Of a stretch of DNA of 64,000 bases, positions 47,857-56,513 are shown piece after piece. Every line of letters starts with the position of its first letter. The stretch's first letter is position 1. A program made the position numbers and the translations under genes. Source of the stretch: Pseudomonadales bacterium (GTDB lineage: Bacteria > Pseudomonadota > Gammaproteobacteria > Pseudomonadales > IMCC2047); assembly GCA_024234615.1 (NCBI GenBank), contig JACKNY010000001.1:1640501-1704500 (forward strand), written 5' to 3'. Under the pieces are notes generated by a model. It ran no database searches and was not told the DNA's origin. It saw only the letters and a list, made by a program, of their open reading frames with translations.

Positions 47857-49116
47857 ATGAAAGTGATAATCGCAGGCGCCGGTATTGGTGGTTTGACCGC
47901 CGCTCTAAGCCTGCAAAAAGTTGGCATCGACGCCAAACTGTTTGAAGCGTCCGCTGAAATACTCCCCATGGGAGTCGGCATTAATATCCTTCCCCATGCT
48001 GCACGCGAACTCTGTGAACTCGGCTTAAAAGAAGCCATTGACCGCATTGCCATCCGCACCAGCAACATGAATTATTATACTCGCCAAGGAAAGTTGGTCA
48101 TCAGCGAACTCTGCGGCACCTATGCCGGATATCGTTGGCCACAGTGGTCGGTACACCGTGGCGCGTTACAGATGCTGCTGCTCAGCAAATTTCAGAAAAG
48201 AGCGGGTGCAGGCCAAGTAGTCTCCGGCTCTCAATTAAGTAATTTTGTACAAACAGGCAGTAAAGTAACCGCCTATTTCACCAATCCCAAAACCGGCAAT
48301 ATAACCAGTGAAGAAGCCGATTTATTAATCGGTGCCGACGGACTGCATTCCGCAACTCGCAAAAAGATGTTCCCACGCGAAGAAAAACCCCGTTATTCAG
48401 GCTTGGTAGCCTACCGTGGCGCCGTCGAGAGTCGCCAGTTTTTAGATGGGCAAACCATGGCTATTATTGGTGATAAGAGACAACGATTAGTTTGCTATCC
48501 GATCGCCAAGGAAAACCTGTTAGCAAACAAAGGTTCTAGCATAGTGAATTGGATTGCCTGTATTCCAGTGCCAGAACCGGATGCACCCAGGGAAGACTGG
48601 CAGAGAGAATCAGAACAGCAGTTACTTGGCGCTATGTATGAGAATTGGCAATATAATTGGCTCGACGTACCTAATCTCATTCATCATACCGAGCGCATTT
48701 ATGAATTCCCTCTTTACGATCGCGACCCGCACCGCCAATGGACTTTTGGCCGGGTCAGCCTGTTAGGTGATGCCGCCCATCCGATGATACCAGTAAGTTC
48801 CAATGGCGCTGCGCAGGCCATTCTTGATGCCCGCGCGTTAGCCTGGGCACTAGCGAAGGCAAATGACCCGATGGCGGGTCTCATGGATTATGAAGATGAA
48901 CGGTTAGAAAAAGCCAATCGTGTTGTCCTTGCCAGCCGAGCAAATGGGCCCGACCAAGTATTGGAGATAGCTCGTGAACAATGTCCGGAAGATGCCGAAT
49001 ATGTACATGATTACATCCCGCAACAGAATTTACAGCAGATCATTAATACTTTTAAATTAGCAACAGGCGCAACACCCGATGTGCTCAATAGCGCACCATC
49101 CTATAGTCAAATGTAA
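47857..49116 (+). CDS. FAD-dependent monooxygenase (salicylate-hydroxylase-like)
   Basis: A 419-residue class A flavoprotein hydroxylase. The FAD fold starts MKVIIAGAGIGGLTAALSL (GxGxxG), with the DG motif LLIGADGLHSATR near residue 165 and the GD motif LLGDAAHPMIPVSSNGAAQAI near 306-326. These three fix the family. Substrates are usually aromatic or enolic compounds and cannot be told here; PhzS- and salicylate-hydroxylase-like proteins are the closest in general form. A TAGGAGGAG ribosome site supports the start. It converges on the XRE-cupin regulator. Confidence 0.88.
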   Translation: MKVIIAGAGIGGLTAALSLQKVGIDAKLFEASAEILPMGVGINILPHAARELCELGLKEAIDRIAIRTSNMNYYTRQGKLVISELCGTYAGYRWPQWSVHRGALQMLLLSKFQKRAGAGQVVSGSQLSNFVQTGSKVTAYFTNPKTGNITSEEADLLIGADGLHSATRKKMFPREEKPRYSGLVAYRGAVESRQFLDGQTMAIIGDKRQRLVCYPIAKENLLANKGSSIVNWIACIPVPEPDAPREDWQRESEQQLLGAMYENWQYNWLDVPNLIHHTERIYEFPLYDRDPHRQWTFGRVSLLGDAAHPMIPVSSNGAAQAILDARALAWALAKANDPMAGLMDYEDERLEKANRVVLASRANGPDQVLEIAREQCPEDAEYVHDYIPQQNLQQIINTFKLATGATPDVLNSAPSYSQM

Positions 49117-49136
49117 GGGCTTCTCTAGAGCAGACA

Positions 49137-49685
49137 TCAAAACCCCGGCGGCGTGCAGGCACTGATCAGTTCACAGGTTTCCCTGCCGACATTTTTAAAA
49201 TAGTGGGGTTGGGTGCTTTTAAAATAGTAAGCATCCCCCGGTTTCAGAATTTTTTTGCGCTCCCCAACGGTCACTTCCAACTTACCCTGCAAAATTATGC
49301 CGCATTCCTCCCCCTCATGGGTGATGCTGTGTTTTCCAGTGGTCGCGCCAGGTTGATAGCGTTCATGCAAAAACTGTATTGCCCGGTTCCGAATACTCCT
49401 TCCTACCTGGCGATAAGAGATGCCACCCTCGCCTATCTCGACCAATTCATGTGCCGCAAAAAATACCTTTTCTTCAACCTCAAAGGTGTCGGAAAAAAAT
49501 TCACTGAGGCTGAGCGGCAGCCCATCTAGCACCTTTTTTAACATTCCCACTGTCGGATTCATGCTACCCGATTCTATTTGCGATATGGTTGCATTCGCCA
49601 CCTTTGACGCCTTCGCTAACTGCCTCTGCGAAAGTCCTAACTGACTGCGAATATCCCGCAATCTGACACCGATATCCGTCGCCAT
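49137..49685 (-). CDS. XRE-family regulator with C-terminal cupin domain (PuuR-like)
   Basis: A 182-residue regulator. The helix-turn-helix fills about residues 5-62 (RLRDIRSQLGLSQRQLAKAS, then NATISQIESGSMNPTVGMLK). A cupin sensor domain follows (HEGEECGIILQGKLEVTVGE near 123, LKPGDAYYFKSTQPHYFKN). PuuR-type regulators sense amines or amino acids and repress catabolic genes. Divergent orientation to the aminotransferase/mmsA pair and a palindrome in the shared intergenic region suggest it controls that pair and itself. Confidence 0.87.
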   Translation of the reverse strand: MATDIGVRLRDIRSQLGLSQRQLAKASKVANATISQIESGSMNPTVGMLKKVLDGLPLSLSEFFSDTFEVEEKVFFAAHELVEIGEGGISYRQVGRSIRNRAIQFLHERYQPGATTGKHSITHEGEECGIILQGKLEVTVGERKKILKPGDAYYFKSTQPHYFKNVGRETCELISACTPPGF

Positions 49686-49711
49686 TAATTTATCTCACTA
49701 TGCTGTTTAAT

Positions 49712-49731
49712 ATACTGAACATTATCAGTAT
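49712..49731. promoter_or_regulatory. Candidate operator of the XRE-cupin regulator
   Basis: ATACTGA and TCAGTAT are perfect 7-bp arms with a 6-nt spacer, and the symmetry extends loosely outward through TTAA on both sides. It lies 27 nt upstream of the regulator start and about 115 nt before the aminotransferase gene. Confidence 0.45.
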
Positions 49732-49820
49732 TTAAGCCTGGCAAATCAACAAGTTAATTAAAGTTGCATAACTCATTGTTTAACATCCCGAAAGAAATTT
49801 AGAATAACCGTAATCTATTA

Positions 49821-49836
49821 GGGAACCTCTGATTAA
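49821..49836. repeat. Solitary copy of the MITE-like terminal repeat
   Basis: GGGAACCTCTGATTAA is identical to the left terminus at 47482-47497, and the match continues one more base. It ends 9 nt before the aminotransferase ATG and has no partner repeat nearby. It occupies the place where a ribosome site would be expected. Confidence 0.6.
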
Positions 49837-49845
49837 CCAAAGATT

Positions 49846-51168
49846 ATGAAACTAACTCAAGCACAGCTCGACGCACACTGGATGCCCTTTACCGCTAATC
49901 AGGATTTTAAACAAAATCCTCGGATTATCACTAAGGCTGAAGGGCACTATTACCAAACCATCAACGGCGAGAAACTCTACGATAGCTTTTCCGGGTTGTG
50001 GACATCCGGCCTAGGGCATTGCCACCCGAAAATCGTTGCGGCCGTGCAGGCACAGGTTGCTGAGATGGATTTTTGCATGAACTTTCAGCTCGGTGGTGAT
50101 AAGTCATTTATACTGGCGGAAAAACTCACCCAGCTCGCGCCTGCTGGATTTAATCACTGTTTCTTTACCAATTCCGGCTCGGAATCGGCTGACACTGCGT
50201 TAAAAATTGCACTCGCTTTTCACCGAGCCAAAGGCGCGGCTGAACGTACTCGCCTGATTGGTAGAGAACGCGGTTATCACGGCGTTAACTTCGGCGGCAT
50301 GTCGGTCGGCGGCATTCCGGCGAACCGCAAAGCCTTTTCTGCTAATTTCATTAATAACGTCGATCACCTACCCCATACTCACAACCTAGAACAGTCCGCC
50401 TTTAGCCGAGGTCAACCACAATGGGGCGCGCACCTCGCAGACGATCTAGAACGTTTATGTGCATTGCATGACGGAGGTAATATTGCTGCCGTTATCGTGG
50501 AACCGGCGGCGGGTTCGACTGGCGTACTGCCACCACCACTGGGCTATCTGCAGCGGCTACGCGAAATTTGCAGCAAATACGGTATCCTTCTTATTTTTGA
50601 CGAAGTCATTACTGCGTTTGGGCGTTTGGGAGAACCATTTGCTGCCACTCGTCTTGATGTGATACCTGACATTATTACCACTGCCAAGGGCCTAACCAAT
50701 GGTGTTATTCCGATGGGAGCGGTGCTGGTCAGGGATGAAATCTATGAGGCTTTTATGCAAGGTCCCGCGCACCTGATAGAGCTGTTTCACGGCTATACCT
50801 ACTCCGGCCACCCTGTTGCCGCCTCTGCAGGCATTGCCTGTATGGATATTTATCAAGAGGAAGGGATCTTCCAACAAGCGCGTGAGTTGGAAAGTATTTT
50901 TGAGGAGGCAATCCACGCTCTGGCAGAACATCCTAAGGTTATCGATGTTAGAAACTTCGGCTTAATGGGGGCTATTGAAATGGCGCCTCGCAAAAACGGC
51001 CCCGGTATGCGTGGCATGGAGGTGCACAAGCGTTGTTTTTGGGAGGAACAGTTGGTGGTTCGCAACGGCATGGACACACTACAGTTTTCACCCTTCTTAA
51101 ACTCAAAGTCTGAAGATATAGAAATGACCTTTGAGACAATCAAACGCGTACTCGATAAAATAGAATAG
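49846..51168 (+). CDS. Omega-amino acid:pyruvate aminotransferase (class III, PLP-dependent)
   Basis: A 440-residue class III aminotransferase. It begins LDAHWMPFTANQDFKQNPR, typical of beta-alanine/omega-amino acid:pyruvate transaminases. FTNSGSESADTALKIA near residue 108 binds the PLP phosphate, LIFDEVITAFGRLGEPFAA near 245 holds the PLP-ring Asp, and the Schiff-base Lys is in ITTAKGLTNGVIPMG near 285. With the MMSDH-like gene 22 nt downstream, the likely route is beta-alanine to malonate semialdehyde to acetyl-CoA. Other omega-amines are possible. No strong ribosome site precedes ATG 49846. Confidence 0.88.
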   Translation: MKLTQAQLDAHWMPFTANQDFKQNPRIITKAEGHYYQTINGEKLYDSFSGLWTSGLGHCHPKIVAAVQAQVAEMDFCMNFQLGGDKSFILAEKLTQLAPAGFNHCFFTNSGSESADTALKIALAFHRAKGAAERTRLIGRERGYHGVNFGGMSVGGIPANRKAFSANFINNVDHLPHTHNLEQSAFSRGQPQWGAHLADDLERLCALHDGGNIAAVIVEPAAGSTGVLPPPLGYLQRLREICSKYGILLIFDEVITAFGRLGEPFAATRLDVIPDIITTAKGLTNGVIPMGAVLVRDEIYEAFMQGPAHLIELFHGYTYSGHPVAASAGIACMDIYQEEGIFQQARELESIFEEAIHALAEHPKVIDVRNFGLMGAIEMAPRKNGPGMRGMEVHKRCFWEEQLVVRNGMDTLQFSPFLNSKSEDIEMTFETIKRVLDKIE

Positions 51169-51190
51169 CTTTTAGACCTGGAGACATGGC

Positions 51191-52711
51191 ATGACCGCAC
51201 AACAAACCGCAGCACAACCGAGCGAACTGATTGGCCATTACATCAATGGTGAATTGGTTTTAGAGCACCAACGCACCGCGCCGGTGACAAATCCAGCCAC
51301 CGGCAAAGTTGAAAAACTGATTGCCTTGGCGTCAACAGAAATCACTGAAACCGCCATCACAGCCGCTCAAGCTGCTTTTCCGGCCTGGCGCGATACACCA
51401 CCGATTCAACGCGCCAGAGTCATGTTTAGATTTAAAGAACTCTGCGAGGCCCATGCGGATAGGTTCTGCGAAATTATTACTTCCGAACACGGTAAAGTAT
51501 TAAGCGATGCCCGCGGTGAACTCACTCGCGGCCTCGAAGTGGTTGAGTTCGCCTGTGGTATTCCTCATCTGCTGAAAGGCGAACATGCGGAAAATATCGG
51601 TAGCGGTATCGACTCCTGGTCCACCATGCAACCGCTTGGGGTGGTGGCGGGGATTACTCCCTTCAATTTCCCGGTCATGGTGCCGATGTGGATGTTCCCC
51701 ATCGCTATTGCTTGCGGTAATACGTTTATTTTAAAGCCCAGCGAAAAGGACCCTTCCGCCGCTTTACTGATCGCTGAACTATTAACCCAGGCTGGCTTAC
51801 CCGCTGGCGTATTTAACCTGGTCAATGGTGACAAAGAAGCCGTAGACACCTTACTGCAGGCCCCCGAAGTACAGGCCATCAGTTTTGTCGGCTCAACGCC
51901 AATTGCGGAATATATTTATAAAACCGGCAGCGAAACCGGTAAACGTGTACAGGCCCTCGGCGGCGCAAAAAATCATCTGCTCGTGATGCCGGATGCTCAC
52001 CTCGATAAGGTCGCTGATGCGCTCATGGGTGCCGCTTACGGATCTGCCGGCGAACGCTGTATGGCTATATCAGTAGCTGTTTGCGTTGGTGATGAAACCG
52101 CCGACGCACTGGCAGAACGACTCGTTCCAGCAGTTAAAAACCTGCGTATCGGCGATGGCCTGTTAGCGGATATGGATATGGGCCCACTGGTCACAAAAGC
52201 ACATTTAGAGCGGGTAACATCCTACGTTGATCTGGGTGTTGAAGAAGGCGCCACCCTGGTTGTCGACGGTCGCAACAAAACCGTCAATAACAGCCAAGGT
52301 TTCTTTATCGGCGGCTGCCTGTTCGACCATGTGCAACCCAATATGCGCATCTACAAAGAAGAAATCTTTGGGCCGGTATTGTGTATCGTGCGGGCACCGG
52401 ATTTTGAAACCGCCTGCCGCTATATTAACGAACATGAATTTGGCAATGGCACCAGTATTTTTACTCAAAATGGCGACGCCGCCAGGAGATTTGCCAATAC
52501 CATTCAGGTCGGTATGGTAGGCATCAACGTACCCATCCCGGTACCTATGTCATTTTTCTCCTTTGGCGGCTGGAAACGTTCCGTATTCGGACCATTGAAT
52601 GTTCATGGGCGTGATGGCGTGCGTTTTTACACTCGTATGAAAACCATTACCGCTCGTTGGCCGGAAGGCATTCGCTCTGGGGCAGAATTTATTATGCCAA
52701 CGATGAAGTAA
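51191..52711 (+). CDS. mmsA: CoA-acylating methylmalonate/malonate-semialdehyde dehydrogenase
   Basis: A 506-residue aldehyde dehydrogenase that turns methylmalonate or malonate semialdehyde into propionyl- or acetyl-CoA. The NAD site [12 protein letters not shown] lies near residue 235, the catalytic Cys is in [14 protein letters not shown] near 290, and the early [31 protein letters not shown] (near 155) and late [18 protein letters not shown] blocks are diagnostic of MmsA/IolA. The catalytic ERCMA context is the CoA-acylating type. The companion aminotransferase supplies the semialdehyde in this operon. Confidence 0.93.
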   Translation: MTAQQTAAQPSELIGHYINGELVLEHQRTAPVTNPATGKVEKLIALASTEITETAITAAQAAFPAWRDTPPIQRARVMFRFKELCEAHADRFCEIITSEHGKVLSDARGELTRGLEVVEFACGIPHLLKGEHAENIGSGIDSWSTMQPLGVVAGITPFNFPVMVPMWMFPIAIACGNTFILKPSEKDPSAALLIAELLTQAGLPAGVFNLVNGDKEAVDTLLQAPEVQAISFVGSTPIAEYIYKTGSETGKRVQALGGAKNHLLVMPDAHLDKVADALMGAAYGSAGERCMAISVAVCVGDETADALAERLVPAVKNLRIGDGLLADMDMGPLVTKAHLERVTSYVDLGVEEGATLVVDGRNKTVNNSQGFFIGGCLFDHVQPNMRIYKEEIFGPVLCIVRAPDFETACRYINEHEFGNGTSIFTQNGDAARRFANTIQVGMVGINVPIPVPMSFFSFGGWKRSVFGPLNVHGRDGVRFYTRMKTITARWPEGIRSGAEFIMPTMK

Positions 52712-52893
52712 ATTGCACCTGCGCAAACAGTACTCAACTCTGTTTAATAATAAAGGCTGGACGTGAGCGAACTTAGCCATCGCTTGCGTCTTTTCCCAAG
52801 GATCGGTTAGCACATAAAATTTATCTTTAAAAATCCAACAGCAAACTGGTTTTCTGTATAATGCCTCGCCCGATTACCTGAAAGCCGACAACA

Positions 52894-53481
52894 ATGACCA
52901 TCGAAAAACAACTTCACGCACGCAGCGGTGCGCAATGTGAACTCTGCTCTAGCCGCGACGATTTGAACGTATACAACGTACCGCCAACCTCAAACGGTAA
53001 TGCTGAAAAATGCGTATTAGTCTGTGCTACCTGCCTTGAACAAATTCAAAACCCGCAAACAGCAAATCCCAATCATTGGCGCTGTCTGAACGATAGCATG
53101 TGGAGCCAAGTCCCCGCAGTACAGGTGGTAGCGTGGCGGATGCTGACACAGTTAAGCGCAGAAGGCTGGCCGCAGGACTTGCTCGATATGCTTTATCTGG
53201 ATGAAAGCACCCTCACGTGGGCAAAGGCTAGCGGCGAAAGAAATATCGATAACGACACGACTATGACGAAGCATTTTGATAGTAATGGTGCCGCACTCGA
53301 AGCAGGAGACACAGTAACCCTTACCAAAGATTTAACTGTTAAAGGTGCAAACTTCACCGCCAAACGTGGCACCGCAGTACGAGGAATATCATTGGTGGCT
53401 GATAACCCCGAACAGATTGAGGGCCGCATCAACGGTCAGCAGATTGTTATTCTGACCAAGTTTGTTAAAAAATCGAAATAG
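52894..53481 (+). CDS. PhnA/YjdM family protein
   Basis: A 195-residue protein with an N-terminal zinc-ribbon-like region (CELCSSRDDLNVYNVPP near residue 15 and CVLVCATCLEQI near 42) and a C-terminal SH3-like PhnA domain (DSNGAALEAGDTVTLTKDLTVKGANFTAKRGTAV). Despite the name 'alkylphosphonate utilisation protein', no phosphonate role is established for this family. The longer N-terminal part and the central linker are as in gammaproteobacterial YjdM-like proteins. A TATAAT at 52857-52862 could be its promoter, with no clear -35. The gene appears monocistronic. Confidence 0.85.
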   Translation: MTIEKQLHARSGAQCELCSSRDDLNVYNVPPTSNGNAEKCVLVCATCLEQIQNPQTANPNHWRCLNDSMWSQVPAVQVVAWRMLTQLSAEGWPQDLLDMLYLDESTLTWAKASGERNIDNDTTMTKHFDSNGAALEAGDTVTLTKDLTVKGANFTAKRGTAVRGISLVADNPEQIEGRINGQQIVILTKFVKKSK

Positions 53482-53489
53482 GGTGTTAG

Positions 53490-54179
53490 CTACAAGGTTG
53501 TTTGCGCAATTAAAATGAGCGACGCCGGCTTTCCGGTTTTTGGGTGAATTGGCTCTCTTCGTTGTTGCAGTTGAAAGCCATTTTTCTCGAACAACCTGAG
53601 CCAACTCTCCAGCGTCCTAAAATACCAAGGTGCTGGATCAGAAAAACCCTTACTAAAACCTTGCCAGGACCCCTCCCGCCAGCCATCCTGATAGGGGCCA
53701 TCGCCGCAAGTTAACAATGGATGGAGGGTTTGAAGGATAAACACACCGCCACTTTTTAGCAGCTTTGGCGCACTCTCGACTAGATTTTCAACAGACTCTT
53801 TGCCCAATAACGAAAAATTACAGACTATCAAATCCACTTGTGCCTCCAACTTACCCAGCGCAATATCCTCATAAGAGATAAGCCTAAAGTCACCCTCCCC
53901 GGCACGTTTCGCTTGTGTAATTAGTGCTGGTATCACATCAGTTCCGATGACAGTAATACCCTGCGCAGATAGCTTATGGGCAAGCCAGCCCTCACCACAA
54001 CCAAGATCGATGACGGTGCGTGGTGCACACCCCAGTACTGCCTCCAGAATTGCCTGATCCGTAACAAGTTTGCGGCTTTCAATGAGGCCATTGCGCACCT
54101 CATCTACCCAAGCATTTGCGTTTTTAAACCACGACGCAATAATTTTTTCATCGTTAAAGCGATTCAAATTTCTCACCAC
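53490..54179 (-). CDS. Class I SAM-dependent methyltransferase
   Basis: A 229-residue Rossmann-fold methyltransferase. Motif I is VIDLGCGEGWLAHKL near residue 56, the acidic ribose-binding loop is VIGTDVIPALI near 75, motif II is LIVCNFSLLG near 118 and motif III is LLKSGGVFILQTLHPLL near 140. The start MVRNLNRFNDEKIIASWFKNANAW resembles small-molecule or quinone-type methyltransferases annotated only generically. The substrate is unknown. It converges on the PhnA gene and is followed upstream by a GDT1-type transporter gene on the same strand. Confidence 0.85.
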   Translation of the reverse strand: MVRNLNRFNDEKIIASWFKNANAWVDEVRNGLIESRKLVTDQAILEAVLGCAPRTVIDLGCGEGWLAHKLSAQGITVIGTDVIPALITQAKRAGEGDFRLISYEDIALGKLEAQVDLIVCNFSLLGKESVENLVESAPKLLKSGGVFILQTLHPLLTCGDGPYQDGWREGSWQGFSKGFSDPAPWYFRTLESWLRLFEKNGFQLQQRREPIHPKTGKPASLILIAQTTL

Positions 54180-54205
54180 TCGATTGGATTTTCAAGCTCG
54201 ATGGC

Positions 54206-54769
54206 CTAAAGAAAGTTCGCGTACAGTATCCATAGGGCAAAACCTAAAAAACCTACACCGCTAACACGATGCAAGATCATAAGTGGAACAAATTTGAGCA
54301 GCCAACGACCGCCGACAACACCCAATGCAGTGGTTATCAGTAAAGCCAACGTCGCGCCGATATATACCGCAAACGGCGCTAGCGTTACACTCAATGCGGC
54401 AACTGACAATTGCGTCTTATCACCCAACTCGGCAATAAAGATCAGGATAAAGGCGGTCACAAATATACTATGGCTCGATTTCTCTTTAACGGACTGTTCT
54501 TCATCAATGCGTCCGAACAGTGCTTTGGCGGAAAAGACTATAAACATCAGCGCTGCAGCCATGGCCAGCACTGCTTGGGGAATTAGCTGTATTGCAGCTG
54601 AGCCTAGCAAAACGGCTAAAATATTTAGTAGTAGGAAAGCCGTACTCGCCCCCAGAAATACAGGCATTGTGCGATGACGGCTGGCTAAAAGCATACAGGC
54701 CAATTGGCTTTTATCACCAAATTCCGCTAGAAAAATCAATGCAAAACTCGACAAAGTGTTAGCCAACAT
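54206..54769 (-). CDS. TMEM165/GDT1 family cation transporter
   Basis: A 187-residue inner-membrane protein with six helices in two inverted repeats. Each repeat has the family motif E-x-G-D-(K)-[ST]: EFGDKSQLA near residue 16 and ELGDKTQLS near 113. Proteobacterial and other prokaryotic members (for example MneA of Vibrio) export Mn2+, and eukaryotic ones move Mn2+/Ca2+, so Mn2+ export is likely but inferred. I see no yybP-ykoY-type leader in the upstream gap. Confidence 0.87.
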   Translation of the reverse strand: MLANTLSSFALIFLAEFGDKSQLACMLLASRHRTMPVFLGASTAFLLLNILAVLLGSAAIQLIPQAVLAMAAALMFIVFSAKALFGRIDEEQSVKEKSSHSIFVTAFILIFIAELGDKTQLSVAALSVTLAPFAVYIGATLALLITTALGVVGGRWLLKFVPLMILHRVSGVGFLGFALWILYANFL

Positions 54770-54854
54770 ATAATTCGTTCATTGTTTATTGATGCAGATT
54801 CAATCTATTAAATGCTGAGTTTTGTTGGTCTCCCAACATCCGGCGGTTCGAGGG

Positions 54855-56348
54855 CTAATTACGATTGCGCCGCGCCTCCATTCTGCGAAGCATTTCAGAC
54901 ATGATCAGGTTGTACAATTCATCCCCAAGGTATAGGTCTTCCACACCGCTATCGATGCTCGGATTATCATTGACCTCAATCACATAGCCGACACCGTCCT
55001 TTTCCTTAATATCAACCCCATAAAAACCATTACCTATTGGTTTGGTTGCCTTCATGGCCGCGTCCAAAACTCCTTTGGGAGCTTCAAAGGTTGGTAAGGT
55101 TTCATAATTACCAGAAGCGGTTTTCTTTGCACCATGCTGATAAATCTGCCAGTGATTACGCACCATATAGTACCGGCATGCGTAAATTGGTTTTTGGTTC
55201 AACACCCCGATGCGCCAGTCAAAGTCCGTATAAAGAAATTCCTGAGCCAGTAACAGTGTCGATTTTTGAAACAGGCGCTCAAGCACAGCTTCCAGCTCCT
55301 GTCGATTATTCGCTTTTTCCACACCGACGGAAAAAGATCCATCCGGAATTTTCAGCACTATCGGGTAACCCAAGGTCGTTTCGAGTTGCTCCACCTGAAG
55401 CGGCTTATTTTTATGCAGCAATTCCGTTCTTGGCGAGGGTACTTTGTTATTGCGAAACAAATCCGCAAGATAAATTTTATTGGTGCAACGTAAAATTGAT
55501 GTTGGATCATCAATAACCACCAGACCTTCTACTTCTGCGCGTTTGGCAAAGCGATAGGTATAATGATTGATTGAGGTCGTGGCGCGAATAAACAGACCAT
55601 CATATTCCGGCAGTCTCGCATAGTCTTTTTGGGTAATAAGCTCCGCGTCTATATCGAGGGATTTACCCGCCGCGATAAAACGCTTTAATGCCGCCTTACT
55701 CGAAGGGGGGAATTTTTCTTCCGGGTCTACCAAGATTGCCAAATCATAACGATATTGTTTCTTCGAACGACCTTTGCGCCATACCTTGCGGCTGTAGTCA
55801 TCCAATGCTTTCGCAAAATCATTCTCGTCTGCCTCCTCCAGCACGCGGTGGCTCATAATTTTGAGCATGTCGATTTTCCACACTTTGTCGTAACGCAGCG
55901 TGATTTCCAGTACTGGGCAGGGAAAAAGCTCAAACAGTTTACGCGCCATTTCGGCATATTGCTGGTCAGTACTGACGCCAAAAAAACTCTTTACCTGTAA
56001 AGGCTTGTCGCCATCGCTCGGTGCTGGCTTTTTCGTTAGCAGTTCGGGCAAATAGGTTAACTGCATTTGATAAAGTGCTCGCTGGCTTAAATCATTCAGC
56101 GTGCGGACCGATGGGATTACCCCATGCCCTCTTGCTTCTGCCAATAGAGAGCAGTAATAGCCGGCAGAGAGATAGCGATTATTTCGGCAAAGATTGATAA
56201 TCCGAAGACGCCCTCCTTTATTTGCGTTCGAAGCCGAATTTTCCGAGTACCCGTTAGCGAGATACTCTTCAAAAGTGACCACATTTTCGCTGGGATAATA
56301 GGGTTCCCAATCATCCTTTTTATCAATAATAATCAGAGTCTCAGACAT
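54855..56348 (-). CDS. RimK-family ATP-grasp ligase with N-terminal RLAN domain
   Basis: A 497-residue ATP-grasp ligase. The N-terminal RLAN domain (about 1-190: RIINLCRNNRYLSAGYYCSLL, YQMQLTYLPELL) precedes a pre-ATP-grasp region (about 195-300) and a RimK-like catalytic domain (PIVLKIPDGSFSVGVEKAN near 335; LAQEFLYTDFDWRIGVL near 370; YVIEVNDNPSIDSGVEDLYLG near 450). Such enzymes make peptide-like amide bonds, as RimK adds Glu to S6; the acceptor here is unknown. It is transcribed away from the DUF2817 and GNAT-C39 genes, and I infer that the three form one modification system. Confidence 0.88.
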   Translation of the reverse strand: MSETLIIIDKKDDWEPYYPSENVVTFEEYLANGYSENSASNANKGGRLRIINLCRNNRYLSAGYYCSLLAEARGHGVIPSVRTLNDLSQRALYQMQLTYLPELLTKKPAPSDGDKPLQVKSFFGVSTDQQYAEMARKLFELFPCPVLEITLRYDKVWKIDMLKIMSHRVLEEADENDFAKALDDYSRKVWRKGRSKKQYRYDLAILVDPEEKFPPSSKAALKRFIAAGKSLDIDAELITQKDYARLPEYDGLFIRATTSINHYTYRFAKRAEVEGLVVIDDPTSILRCTNKIYLADLFRNNKVPSPRTELLHKNKPLQVEQLETTLGYPIVLKIPDGSFSVGVEKANNRQELEAVLERLFQKSTLLLAQEFLYTDFDWRIGVLNQKPIYACRYYMVRNHWQIYQHGAKKTASGNYETLPTFEAPKGVLDAAMKATKPIGNGFYGVDIKEKDGVGYVIEVNDNPSIDSGVEDLYLGDELYNLIMSEMLRRMEARRNRN

Positions 56349-56476
56349 GTTCCTTCCATACTACAAGAGTTTGCACATTGTGCGACTTAGCGTGCAGCCA
56401 GACAATCCCTTCGAGTGAAAAATATTTTTCAAACCAATTCTTTCTTAGCTCAAGCCAGAGTATTCTTAGCGCTGCT

Positions 56477-56490
56477 TTCACCCCGGTGAA
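56477..56490. promoter_or_regulatory. Palindrome between the RimK-like and DUF2817 genes
   Basis: TTCACC-CC-GGTGAA is perfectly symmetric and lies 23 nt before the DUF2817 start. A second small palindrome, GCACA-T-TGTGC, lies at 56373-56383, next to the RimK-like start. Either could be an operator for the divergent cluster. Confidence 0.35.
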
Positions 56491-56513
56491 GGGCCGCTAT
56501 TGAGATTTTCCGA

